Origin: CAZEER01 sp964511215
GTDB lineage: Bacteria; Fidelibacterota; Marinisomatia; Marinisomatales; UBA1611
DNA: 55,221 nt
NCBI GenBank assembly: GCA_964511215.1
Contig: CAZEER010000005.1
Span: forward strand, 1-55,221
Direction of reading: 5' to 3'
Part shown: one piece after another, positions 18,623 through 27,612 of the stretch
Numbering within the stretch: position 1 is the stretch's first letter
Layout: the number at the start of each line of letters is the position of its first letter
Program-made: the position numbers and the translations under genes
Notes under the pieces: model-generated
Databases searched by the model: none
What the model saw: only the letters and a program-made list of their open reading frames with translations
Told to the model about the DNA's origin: nothing

Positions 18623-19729
18623 TCATTTTAGTAGATTTAAGTAAGAATTAGCTACATTTTTCCAAGTTTTATTCCTCGAAAATAACCTCGCATTGTAACT
18701 ATAATAATTATAAGACTTAATAATTTTATCTAACGCTTCAATTAATTCTATTTTCTTCAAGGGATTAATTAATATACCATTGATATTATCATCAATAGCA
18801 TCTTCAATACCACAACCAATAGATCCTATACAAGGTAATCCCAAATAATTTGCTTCTAATATTACAATCCCAAACCCTTCGACATCACCATCATCCTGAT
18901 TTTCACTCAATAAGAGAAAAATGTCGCAATCCTGTAATAGATTAAACATCTTTTCATCATCTAAGAATCCATGAAAAATAACTTTTTTTTGCACATTTTT
19001 ATCTAATGCTAATTTTTTCAATCTTGTGATATCTTGAGGTAAACCAACCATATGATACTCAATTTCAGGATAATATTTTTCTAAATTTTCAAGCGCATTA
19101 ATTATATTATGCTGACCTTTTCTTTTACAAAGCCTACCAACGGTTATTAACCTAATTGGGGCATCATACTGTATTGGATTCTTTTTTTTATTTATATTAC
19201 AGTATTTATCAATCCTATAAGGATCTAACCCATTGTTGATAACAATAATATTTTTATCATTTATAAGTTTTTGAGCAGATTTTTTAGAAAAATTTGAAAC
19301 AGCTACAATTATATCCATTTTTTTCAAAGCATAAAACAAAATCAACTTTTTTATATTTTTTACCATCAGTGGTTCATGACCATGCAAAATGGTAAGTGAT
19401 TTTATTTTAACAAAATATTGTAAAATTCCTATTGCTATTACATGGTTCAAACCTGAAACAAATACCCAATCATATCTTTTCTGTCTTTTTATTTGTTGAT
19501 TAAAAAAATTATAATAACAGTTAAACAATTGAGTCAAAGAAGAATATCTAAGAATCGTCATTGGTATAGTTTTATCATAGTGTTGATGTGGAAACTGAAA
19601 CCTGCTCCTAGTTATTATATCGACATTAATATTTTTTTTTCTTAATTCATTAGTGATATTGTATGCATGTTCGCCAATCCCTCCTGGACCCGGTGGAAAT
19701 TCAGATGAAATAAATAAAATATTATACAA
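18623..19729 (-). CDS. GT4 glycosyltransferase, PimA/PimB-like
   Basis: 368 residues. It begins with the GT-B N-domain ILFISSEFPPGPGGIGEHAYNI, whose glycine loop binds the acceptor phosphate side in PimA-type enzymes, and has TILHGHEPL, IINNGLDPYRI, LITVGRLCKRKGQHNII and DVEGFGIVILEANYLGLPCI, the EX7E donor site. The start is TTG at 19729, overlapping the previous stop by 8 bp. The first conserved strand begins at residue 3, so a later start is unlikely. Product linkage is unknown. Confidence 0.87.
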   Translation of the reverse strand: MYNILFISSEFPPGPGGIGEHAYNITNELRKKNINVDIITRSRFQFPHQHYDKTIPMTILRYSSLTQLFNCYYNFFNQQIKRQKRYDWVFVSGLNHVIAIGILQYFVKIKSLTILHGHEPLMVKNIKKLILFYALKKMDIIVAVSNFSKKSAQKLINDKNIIVINNGLDPYRIDKYCNINKKKNPIQYDAPIRLITVGRLCKRKGQHNIINALENLEKYYPEIEYHMVGLPQDITRLKKLALDKNVQKKVIFHGFLDDEKMFNLLQDCDIFLLLSENQDDGDVEGFGIVILEANYLGLPCIGSIGCGIEDAIDDNINGILINPLKKIELIEALDKIIKSYNYYSYNARLFSRNKTWKNVANSYLNLLK

Positions 19730-21056
19730 TTTTTTTAACTTTTGGTCCTTTCTTTAGCATTTTACTCGAAATTTTCCAAGAACGAACAACTTGTAATATT
19801 ATTAATGGGGAAAAAGTAAAAAATATTATCAAACTTATAATATAATATATATTTTTATCTTTATTTTTATAACTTGTTAAAGAAATTGGAATGTTTACGA
19901 AAAGGTAAAGGAAGGATCTTTTAATACCAAAATATTTTCTACTTAAATATAAGACACTTGGAATAGGCCTTGGATCAAAATAGCCTTTTGGTCTTAATGC
20001 GTCCCAAGAGCCCATTTTCCTTAAACCACCAGTTTTAATTTTTAAATGAATCCTTTTTGCTTCAGGATTTGATATTGCAATAATATTATTAATGTAGGCT
20101 CTCAAACCGAATTCACCATCACCCATACGCATACCTTCAAATTGTTCATCAAATAAATTACATTTATTAAATACTTCTCTATTAATAACAACATTTCCTG
20201 TATCTAATTGATCTGATATTCTATAAAATTTATAATTTAATGGTATGCTAGCACCGTGTGATGATAATGAAACTCCAGCTGAAATTTTTACATTATAGTA
20301 TTCGAGACAATTTAAATGTTTAGTTAGCCAATCCGATTCTAATCGTGAGTCGTCATCAAGTAACGCGATTATCTTTTCTTCAGAAGATATTATAGCATTA
20401 TTTCTTGCCTTCCATAATCCAGGATTACTCTGTCTAATCAATTTTAAATCCAAATTATAATCCTTATAGAAATCTTCAGAATAAGGATTAGACTGATCAA
20501 TTACAGTAACTGCAAAATATTGATGATCTTGCAACTCTAAATCCCTTAATAAATCTTTAAGAGATTTATAACGATTAAGTGTAGGTATTATAATTCTAAC
20601 TTTTATCTTATTAAGAACAAATTCCTGATATACATTATTCTCTAATTTTAAAGGAGCAATGGGGTTATCAAATAACTTTTGGCGTTTTATATGCAGTGAT
20701 TTAAGATATCCTCTTAATGTTTTCAAGGGGTTTTTTAGTGTAAAAATGCAATACACGAAGAATATAGGCACCCATAGACTATGAAAATACTTTTTTATAA
20801 ATCTAAACTCATCTGCAAGACTGGGTTTATAGTTAAGTGAACTAATTGTTAAATTTTCATGAAAATTATTATCGGGAATCCATCCTCTCGCAAGCAACTG
20901 AAAACTTGAATCTATTACTGCGCTGTTATTGGAATCATAATACTTATCTATTGTAATATCATTATCAAAAGTAGCAGGGTTTGGCCATTTAGTGTTTTTG
21001 CAGTCTATTTTATGAAAATACCAAAAAGGCTTTATTAATTTTAACGATTCAAACAT
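19722..21056 (-). CDS. GT2 glycosyltransferase with N-terminal extension
   Basis: 444 residues. A GT-A domain occupies about 150-380, with VRIIIPTLNRYKSLKDLL, the DxD-type site LLDDDSRL and MRMGDGEFGLRAYI. It is preceded by about 145 residues with no family I recognise, including one hydrophobic segment (SLWVPIFFVYCIFTL), and followed by a C-terminal membrane segment (YYIISLIIFFTFSPLII). The extension could be an acceptor-recognition or membrane-association module. The start is ATG at 21056. It overlaps the downstream GT4 by 8 bp. Confidence 0.8.
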   Translation of the reverse strand: MFESLKLIKPFWYFHKIDCKNTKWPNPATFDNDITIDKYYDSNNSAVIDSSFQLLARGWIPDNNFHENLTISSLNYKPSLADEFRFIKKYFHSLWVPIFFVYCIFTLKNPLKTLRGYLKSLHIKRQKLFDNPIAPLKLENNVYQEFVLNKIKVRIIIPTLNRYKSLKDLLRDLELQDHQYFAVTVIDQSNPYSEDFYKDYNLDLKLIRQSNPGLWKARNNAIISSEEKIIALLDDDSRLESDWLTKHLNCLEYYNVKISAGVSLSSHGASIPLNYKFYRISDQLDTGNVVINREVFNKCNLFDEQFEGMRMGDGEFGLRAYINNIIAISNPEAKRIHLKIKTGGLRKMGSWDALRPKGYFDPRPIPSVLYLSRKYFGIKRSFLYLFVNIPISLTSYKNKDKNIYYIISLIIFFTFSPLIILQVVRSWKISSKMLKKGPKVKKIV

Positions 21057-21105
21057 ATATTAATTAAAACCTTTGTTTTACTGTAAATCCATCTATAATA
21101 ACTGT

Positions 21106-22137
21106 TTAAATTAATTGGCTATTACTAAAAGTCCTAAAAAAACCACTATATGTCAATTTATCTAACCAAAGTTTTCGATTATCAATCTGTAAATTCCTAA
21201 AGTCTTGATTAGATAATTTATTATGGAAATTATTTAGTTTTTGAATAGTTTTATCTATTTCATTTTCTTCTATCCAAACACAGTGTCGTTTCCAGTTGAT
21301 TTGATTATCAAATGGAAGAATACAGTCAGAATTTATAAAGACAGGGATCCTTCCCATTGATAATGCTTCATAGAATCGTGCTGAAAAGTTACCTCTACCT
21401 CTAGCACATAGGATATAAGGTGAAGATAGCATATTACCCCAAAATTCATTTTTATGTTTTTCTATACTTACTGCCTGACCACCAGATCTAGAACGAATTA
21501 TGAATTCAGTTTCAATCATATCCGATCCATAAAGTATTTTAAGGACACTCCTTCTTAAATTTGCACCAGAGATTGACAAAGATAAATCTAGGTATGGCCT
21601 TTTCTTAGAATTATAAATTTTAAATATTGAATTTCTAATTGATCTAATCAAACTATCAACCGTATTATGACTTGCTAAACCACAAAAACCAATTTTAGGT
21701 TTTTCATTTTTTTTTAAAATTTTAATCTGATCCATTCCCAAATATTTTAGAGGATCTCGAATAATTACAGGATAGGAATATTGGTTTTTTTTACGGTTTG
21801 ACATATACCCCCCATGGTGAAACCAAGTAAAATCACCATTTGGTACTTTTATAGTATAATCACCTTCAATCCACGAAAATATTTTTTTTTGTTCCTTTTT
21901 ATATTTTTTTAACAAATCAATTGCTTTATTAATTGTTCCATTTTCAAAGTAATAATTCCATGTCATTGGCAAGACACATAAGTCAGCTTTATAAATATTA
22001 TTACAATATTCTAAATCATTTTCTACTAAACCATAAACTGAATATCGACTGTTTGGGTAAAGAGGCTTTACCCATTCAGATATATACTTTCTTGGAAGCC
22101 CTTTTTTTAAATCTTCAAATTCAAAATGTATTTTCAT
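21106..22137 (-). CDS. Exostosin-family (GT47-like) glycosyltransferase
   Basis: 343 residues. The C-terminal half has the exostosin signature: SPYILCARGRGNFSARFYEALSMG split over about 235-258, then RIPVFINSDCILPFDNQINWKRHCVWIEE. This is the donor-binding fold of eukaryotic heparan-sulfate synthase-type GT47 enzymes, also found in some bacterial capsule loci. No membrane helix is evident, so it should act in the cytoplasm. The ATG at 22137 shares one base with the preceding stop (TAATG). The sugar donor is unknown. Confidence 0.75.
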   Translation of the reverse strand: MKIHFEFEDLKKGLPRKYISEWVKPLYPNSRYSVYGLVENDLEYCNNIYKADLCVLPMTWNYYFENGTINKAIDLLKKYKKEQKKIFSWIEGDYTIKVPNGDFTWFHHGGYMSNRKKNQYSYPVIIRDPLKYLGMDQIKILKKNEKPKIGFCGLASHNTVDSLIRSIRNSIFKIYNSKKRPYLDLSLSISGANLRRSVLKILYGSDMIETEFIIRSRSGGQAVSIEKHKNEFWGNMLSSPYILCARGRGNFSARFYEALSMGRIPVFINSDCILPFDNQINWKRHCVWIEENEIDKTIQKLNNFHNKLSNQDFRNLQIDNRKLWLDKLTYSGFFRTFSNSQLI

Positions 22138-23312
22138 TAGTATTTAAAAAATTCCAAGAATTTATGCTCTTGTTCCATTAAATTGAATTTTTTATTTACT
22201 CTGGAAATTGCATTTTCTCTAATTTCATTTATCCTCATATTTGACAATCCTAAAACATATTGTATTTTTGCAGCTAAATAATCAGATCTCATTTTTTTTA
22301 CAACAAATCCAGTCTCACCATCTAATACATTTTCAGATAGACCTTCTGCATTCGAAACAATTGTAATAAGACCCATTGCCTGAGCTTCTAAAACTGAGTT
22401 ACAAAATCCTTCTTGAATACTATACTGTAGATAGATATCAGCTTCTGAATAATATTTTTTAATATCATTATGCTCAACATGTCCTAAAAAATTCACCTGA
22501 TTATTTAGACCTAACTGATGAGAAGCAAAAATAAGTCTTTCTAATTCTACACCATCTCCTATAACTGTATAATTAAATTTAATTCCTATTTTTTTTATTA
22601 ATGCTAACGCTTCAAGTGTATATTCCAATCCTTTTTTCCAATGGAGTCTGGCAACAGTTAAAAAATGGGTATTTTTTTCTGAAATTATTTTATTTTTTTC
22701 TTGTTTAATTTGAAAATAATCAACTTTAATTGCTGGTTGAATTATTGCATTTAGAGTATCATCTTTTAATCCAGTTTTCTTTGCTTTATTTAATAAATCT
22801 TGAGATATGGAATGTACTTTATCAACCTTATACCAAAGTCTTTTATAACAATCAGGGTATTTTAGAGGGTATACACATATGTCATACCCTCTAAGACTAA
22901 TACTCATCCTAACACACATTGCTTGGGCTACATTCTCTCTCCTTATGGACATAGTAATAAAACCAAAATGAAGCCAATCTAAATCCTGATTTAGTATGTG
23001 TAAATTAATGTAAAGATTTTCCCAACAAGTCCTAAACTTTATATTATCTTTTTTTTCAAGTTTTAAAAAACGAATTAAAATTATTGGGCGCTTTAAAAAA
23101 AATATACTACATAAAAAAACCATTTTAAAAACTTGGTAAAATCTATTCTTACTTATTCTAGGAGGTTGTATTACTTTATATAAGTTATAATGTTCACTTT
23201 GATTAGAAAATAATATAACTCTATGTCCTATTTTCTCTAGTATTTCAATCTTTGACTTCAGAAATGTTTCTGATTTTTGTGGGGTATTTGGTATGACTAG
23301 ACCTATTCTCAT
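22137..23312 (-). CDS. GT4 glycosyltransferase, WcaL/AmsK-like
   Basis: 391 residues. Features include the N-terminal MRIGLVIPNTPQKSETFLKSKI (the SETF motif of colanic-acid-type WcaL/AmsK transferases), SLRGYDI, the phosphate-binding LTVARLHWKKGLEY, VIGDGVEL, VNFLGHVEHNDIKKYY and the donor site IQEGFCNSVLEAQAMGL. It is a close relative of the GT4 at 24094, sharing the RxHWKKG segment and general order, with the methyltransferase gene between the two. The ATG overlaps the methyltransferase stop as ATGA. Confidence 0.87.
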   Translation of the reverse strand: MRIGLVIPNTPQKSETFLKSKIEILEKIGHRVILFSNQSEHYNLYKVIQPPRISKNRFYQVFKMVFLCSIFFLKRPIILIRFLKLEKKDNIKFRTCWENLYINLHILNQDLDWLHFGFITMSIRRENVAQAMCVRMSISLRGYDICVYPLKYPDCYKRLWYKVDKVHSISQDLLNKAKKTGLKDDTLNAIIQPAIKVDYFQIKQEKNKIISEKNTHFLTVARLHWKKGLEYTLEALALIKKIGIKFNYTVIGDGVELERLIFASHQLGLNNQVNFLGHVEHNDIKKYYSEADIYLQYSIQEGFCNSVLEAQAMGLITIVSNAEGLSENVLDGETGFVVKKMRSDYLAAKIQYVLGLSNMRINEIRENAISRVNKKFNLMEQEHKFLEFFKY

Positions 23313-24094
23313 TTATAACAAAGGAATGCAGTCTCCATAGGTTTTATTCCATGCTTTTTCCCATTATATATATAGAGACTTCTCTTACTAACTAGGCTAA
23401 AGTTCTCTTTCATAATATTAATAATGTCTAATCCATAATCACGATAATGCCCATTAAATCCTAAATGATTAAAATGAATCGTTAGTTGTTTCCTCCAATC
23501 ACCTGGAATTGTAATAATGGCAACTCCTCTAGGTTTTAAAATCCTTGATAATTCCATAAGTGCCATTTTATCATTTGGAACATGTTCAAGAACATGGTTA
23601 ATTAATATCAAATCAAATGATGAATTATCAAAGCTTAATTGCTGTATGTCTTCATTTAGATAATCAACTTCAAGCATATTGTAATCTGTGGTAAAATATC
23701 TATGGTTAGTATACTTACGCAATTCATCTTCTAAAATTGGTTCAGGGGCAAAATGTAAAATTTTTAATTCTTTACTCGATTTAAGATAATCATGGTATAA
23801 AAAAAATAAACCTCTATGCCTTGAGCGACTATTACAGTTTTGGCATGCTGAATTCCATGATATACTTTGAGAATTACTAAGATGTTCGAATGACTTTGCA
23901 GAATATTTACATATTGGACAAAACAAATTTTTTGGTCTATTTATTAAATTGTATACATGAAAAATATTAACGGACTCAGTTTGTATATAATTCCATAATC
24001 CAGACCACTCGCCATTCAAAAAGAATACTATAATTTTTCTTATAAATCTATTAACAGTTGCTTTTTTCCTTTTTCTGGTTGTTTTAACACTCAT
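23309..24094 (-). CDS. Class I SAM-dependent methyltransferase with N-terminal cysteine cluster
   Basis: 261 residues. A cysteine knuckle C59-x2-C62 and C84-x2-C87 (CPICKYS and CQNCNSR) precedes a Methyltransf_11-type domain with KILHFAPEP, the acidic TTDYN strand, INHVLEHVPNDKMAL and LKPRGVAIITIPGD. The first Rossmann motif is not the usual GxGxG. The four cysteines probably bind zinc. It would methylate a sugar or glycan, but the position is unknown. It is tightly coupled to GT4 genes on both sides (4 bp and 1 bp overlaps). Confidence 0.8.
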   Translation of the reverse strand: MSVKTTRKRKKATVNRFIRKIIVFFLNGEWSGLWNYIQTESVNIFHVYNLINRPKNLFCPICKYSAKSFEHLSNSQSISWNSACQNCNSRSRHRGLFFLYHDYLKSSKELKILHFAPEPILEDELRKYTNHRYFTTDYNMLEVDYLNEDIQQLSFDNSSFDLILINHVLEHVPNDKMALMELSRILKPRGVAIITIPGDWRKQLTIHFNHLGFNGHYRDYGLDIINIMKENFSLVSKRSLYIYNGKKHGIKPMETAFLCYK

Positions 24095-25293
24095 TATAAA
24101 ACTATAGATCTATAAAGCTCTTTCATTTTAAACCCTTGGCTATAAATATCATGTCTGTCTTTGACAAAATTAGATGCTAATTCTGTCATGGCTTTTTTAG
24201 CACTATGATCTTGGTTAATAACATTTTGCATTATTTCTGTTAATTGATCTATGTTTCTAGATTGAAATAAAAATCCATTTTTTTTATGTTCTATTACTTC
24301 ATCCATTCCACCACAATCACTAGTGATTACAGGTAAACCAATTGCCATTGCTTCCAAAACAGAATTTGCTATTCCTTCTTCGACACTCGGTAATAAATAA
24401 CAATTTGATTTTTCCATTAAAGAATAAACCTGTTCCTGTAAGGAACAATGAATAAAACTAACATATGAATTAAGTGAAAGATCATCCACCATATATAGTA
24501 TTTCTTCGGAAGGATGACCATTTGCAATTATAGTATAATGAATTTTAAACCTTTTATCTATTAGATTACGAATTGCACGGATTGCATATTGATAACCTTT
24601 TTTCCAATGATGTCTTCCTACAGAGATATAATGAAATCCATTCTCTATTTCAAACTTTTTAATTTTATAAGAACCAAGTAATGACAAATTAATTCCAGAA
24701 TAAATTACTTTTGTTTTACTTTTTATTTGACCATATTTCTCAGATTCTTTAGCAATCGCTTTTGATACTGCGTGAAAGTAATCTACCACTGGGAATAATT
24801 CTCGATAAGTATTTGCCAGTTCGTTATTTGCAATGGGGGAATAATTAATATGTGCACCCCTTAGGCTTAAAACTATCTTTATCCCATAAATTTCTTTTAG
24901 AAAAACCCAATTAGGCAGAGCTTTAGCCCATTGGATATGAAAAATATCTGGCAAATTATTAACTACAGGAAGAACCTTACCCCACCAAGTAAAAAAGCTA
25001 ATTTTTTTTGTTTTTGAAAATTTGCGGTAAAATGAGAGTAGATTAAAAAATTTGAATGGCTGAATAATGAAATAACGTAACATATGAAAAAAAACAAAAC
25101 AAATTCTTAATAATTTATTATTTGGAGTAGAAAAAATGCATACATTGCTACGCTTATATTTTTTCAATAAAATATTCCTACCAAACAAATATACACAGAC
25201 ATTTTGATGCGTAAGTCCATTAATTAAGTTCTCTATAAAAATAGGTCCAGGGATTGCACCTGTGTATATTGCTACATTTAGCTTTTTTTCCAA
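24094..25293 (-). CDS. GT4 glycosyltransferase
   Basis: 399 residues. It has the two-domain GT-B pattern: VAIYTGAIPGPIFIENLIN, SLRGAHINYSP, SVGRHHWKKGYQYAIRAI, VSFIHCSLQEQVYSLM and VEEGIANSVLEAMAIGLPVI. It appears to be a paralogue of 22137-23312. The start is TTG at 25293 and overlaps the end of the asparagine-synthetase-like gene by 16 bp; the first conserved strand begins within ten residues, so no later start fits. The linkage made is unknown. Confidence 0.85.
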   Translation of the reverse strand: MEKKLNVAIYTGAIPGPIFIENLINGLTHQNVCVYLFGRNILLKKYKRSNVCIFSTPNNKLLRICFVFFHMLRYFIIQPFKFFNLLSFYRKFSKTKKISFFTWWGKVLPVVNNLPDIFHIQWAKALPNWVFLKEIYGIKIVLSLRGAHINYSPIANNELANTYRELFPVVDYFHAVSKAIAKESEKYGQIKSKTKVIYSGINLSLLGSYKIKKFEIENGFHYISVGRHHWKKGYQYAIRAIRNLIDKRFKIHYTIIANGHPSEEILYMVDDLSLNSYVSFIHCSLQEQVYSLMEKSNCYLLPSVEEGIANSVLEAMAIGLPVITSDCGGMDEVIEHKKNGFLFQSRNIDQLTEIMQNVINQDHSAKKAMTELASNFVKDRHDIYSQGFKMKELYRSIVL

Positions 25294-26585
25294 AATTTCT
25301 TACACCAAACTGATAATGTTAATAGCATACTAATTGGATGACTATATTTTATTGAGTCATCTTTTTTAAACTTATTATAATAATCTTTTACAATTTCACT
25401 AGAAATTAAATCATTTAATTCTGGGACTTCGAATAACCACTGTTTAAGATAATTTTCATTGGATTCACCTAAAAACTGTAGTTCCCAATTACGTTCAATT
25501 TTCGGATTTATTTTAAAAAATATTTCGTTTATAATTCTATTGGCATATCTGAAAATTCTCTTATAAAAATATAGACTATTAAAGTATTTATATTTATATA
25601 AGTCAAGATCATATTCTTGCCAAGGAATCTCTGCCAGTTTTGGCGCTCTACGTTTAATGTATTCAATTTGGATTTTTCTATTAGATAAATATTCTTCTGG
25701 TAGTGTACAAATAAATTCACACATTTCCTTACTATAATAGGGTATGTATATCTCTTTATAGTTTGAAAATATTTTTAAATTATTATTTGCCCAACGATGA
25801 GTCCATTGTAATGATTTAAATGCCCTGATCCTACTATTTGGATTTTTAATATCAATATCTAGAAGAATATTTTTGACAGTTTTATAAAAAATATCATAAA
25901 AATCACCAGTTAATTCCCAATACTTCCATAATTCTTCCGCTAATTCTATACCACCTGGCTTTGCAATCTTTTTTATTAGAAAATTTGTTTGTTCATCAAT
26001 ATCTGCCTCATTTTTAATACCAGGAGTATCAAATAATACATCACCCCATTGACCAGATATAATAATATCACCTAAGTCTGCAATTTCATTAATAAATGCC
26101 ATTTGGCGTGGATGAGTAAACTCAACTTGACATCTATTAATATTTGATAATGAATCAATTTTATTCCATAAATATCCATGTGGAATAGTAAAAGATTTGA
26201 ATTTCCAATTGAAATTATTTGCAATCTGTTGCGCGTATTTAATTTCAGGAACACCAGATTCAAACTCATATGAGTAGGTTTTAATTTCTTTTCGATTGCT
26301 TAAAGCGGCTGCCAATGTTCGTGAATCTAAGCCACCTGATAATGGGAGAATAATTTTTTTTCTTTTATTATTATTTTTAATTAATAATTCAAAAAGATCG
26401 GAAAATTCTTTTATGACATTTGAAAATGAAACTTTTCGTGGAGTATGATGCCAAACTATATCGGGACCAAATTTTGATTGTGGTTCTTTTGAATTTGAAA
26501 GAAAAGTGTTGTCATCAAAAAAAAATCCAGTCGCTAACCATACGGCAATAGATTGATAATCGACTTGACTATCAGGATCTAACAT
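25278..26585 (-). CDS. Asparagine synthetase-like PP-loop protein lacking the glutaminase domain
   Basis: 435 residues. Only the tail of the N-terminal glutaminase domain remains (DYQSIAVWLATGFFFDDNTF, residues 9-28), with no catalytic Cys2 or NGEIYN. The synthetase domain is otherwise complete: PP-loop SGGLDSR at 83-89, YSYEFESGVPEIKYAQQIA, SGQWGDVLFD and IYIPYYSKEMCEFICTLPEEYL. It could use free ammonia, or an amine or sugar as nucleophile, rather than glutamine, or it could work with the glutaminase of a neighbouring AsnB. The ATG at 26585 overlaps the upstream GT2 by 14 bp, and no glutaminase remnant is visible upstream. Confidence 0.75.
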   Translation of the reverse strand: MLDPDSQVDYQSIAVWLATGFFFDDNTFLSNSKEPQSKFGPDIVWHHTPRKVSFSNVIKEFSDLFELLIKNNNKRKKIILPLSGGLDSRTLAAALSNRKEIKTYSYEFESGVPEIKYAQQIANNFNWKFKSFTIPHGYLWNKIDSLSNINRCQVEFTHPRQMAFINEIADLGDIIISGQWGDVLFDTPGIKNEADIDEQTNFLIKKIAKPGGIELAEELWKYWELTGDFYDIFYKTVKNILLDIDIKNPNSRIRAFKSLQWTHRWANNNLKIFSNYKEIYIPYYSKEMCEFICTLPEEYLSNRKIQIEYIKRRAPKLAEIPWQEYDLDLYKYKYFNSLYFYKRIFRYANRIINEIFFKINPKIERNWELQFLGESNENYLKQWLFEVPELNDLISSEIVKDYYNKFKKDDSIKYSHPISMLLTLSVWCKKFWKKS

Positions 26586-27612
26586 TTTTTATTTTTAAAT
26601 ATTGATTGATCTTAAAATCATAAATTTGAATTATACTAATAATCTTTATCATCACCTTATAAAAAAATTGATTTGCATAGGTTGTGAATAATAACAAAGG
26701 AAAATAAAAAAAAGATAATCCATATTTATTTAGGTACTTAATCTCAGAGTATAAATAATTCATCCGCATTATTATTGAATAATTATATTTCCGTGTTTGT
26801 TCTACTAAACCTTTAATACAATATAAATATATTATACTGAGATTTTTAGAGACCTTAAAAAGGTTGTTCTTAAAAATATAAGGTAAATAAAAGTGTTTAT
26901 ATTGATCATAAAAAATATTTATTAGTGGATTTTCTCTTTTATACCTAGCCATTGTAGAGTTATAATGCCTTTTTGATTCCGCTACAACTTTAGGTAGAAA
27001 ATAGATGGAATGGTTTAAAGATAATTTAAATACAAAGGCGATATCCTCACCTATAAGCATATCATTTTCGAAGCCACCTACAGAATTAAAAGCATCTTTT
27101 TTGCACATAATTGTTGGTGGTCCAGCTCCAACGGCAAAATTTAAGATTGCAGAAGCTAGGCATGGTGGACTATTTAATCCTTCATTAAAAGTACTATAAT
27201 CTGGTAAATATTTTTTTCCATAATCATAATGAGCTATTATTTTGCCAAAAACCATATCAATATTATTTTGTGAAAAGATAATTTTCGCTAAAGAACTTAT
27301 TTTATCTGATGGATAGATATCATCTACATCAAAAAAAGTAATTATTTCACCTGTTGATCTATAAACACCTGTATTTCTTGCGGCTCCCGCACCTTGCTTA
27401 TTCTCAAAATAAATTTTTACCCTAGAATCATTATTCTTCAAATTATTTATTAATTCTACCGATCGATCATCAGAATTATTATCAACGAAAATGATTTCAA
27501 TATTGGGATAATCCTGTTTGAAAATATAATTATAAAGTTCGTCAATAAATTTTTCACCATTATAAACTGGTATTATTATTGAAACTAAAGGCAATGTATT
27601 TAGGTCAGTCAC
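26572..27612 (-). CDS. GT2 glycosyltransferase
   Basis: 346 residues. The GT-A core is typical: VSIIIPVYNGEKFIDELYNYI, EIIFVDNNSDD, KQGAGAARNTGVYRSTGEI, the DxD site FFDVDDIYPSDK and GEDIAFVFKL. The last 110 residues contain amphipathic and hydrophobic stretches that may associate with the membrane. The start is GTG at 27612, overlapping the stop of the GT2-methyltransferase fusion by 8 bp. Donor unknown. Confidence 0.87.
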   Translation of the reverse strand: MTDLNTLPLVSIIIPVYNGEKFIDELYNYIFKQDYPNIEIIFVDNNSDDRSVELINNLKNNDSRVKIYFENKQGAGAARNTGVYRSTGEIITFFDVDDIYPSDKISSLAKIIFSQNNIDMVFGKIIAHYDYGKKYLPDYSTFNEGLNSPPCLASAILNFAVGAGPPTIMCKKDAFNSVGGFENDMLIGEDIAFVFKLSLNHSIYFLPKVVAESKRHYNSTMARYKRENPLINIFYDQYKHFYLPYIFKNNLFKVSKNLSIIYLYCIKGLVEQTRKYNYSIIMRMNYLYSEIKYLNKYGLSFFYFPLLLFTTYANQFFYKVMIKIISIIQIYDFKINQYLKIKNVRS

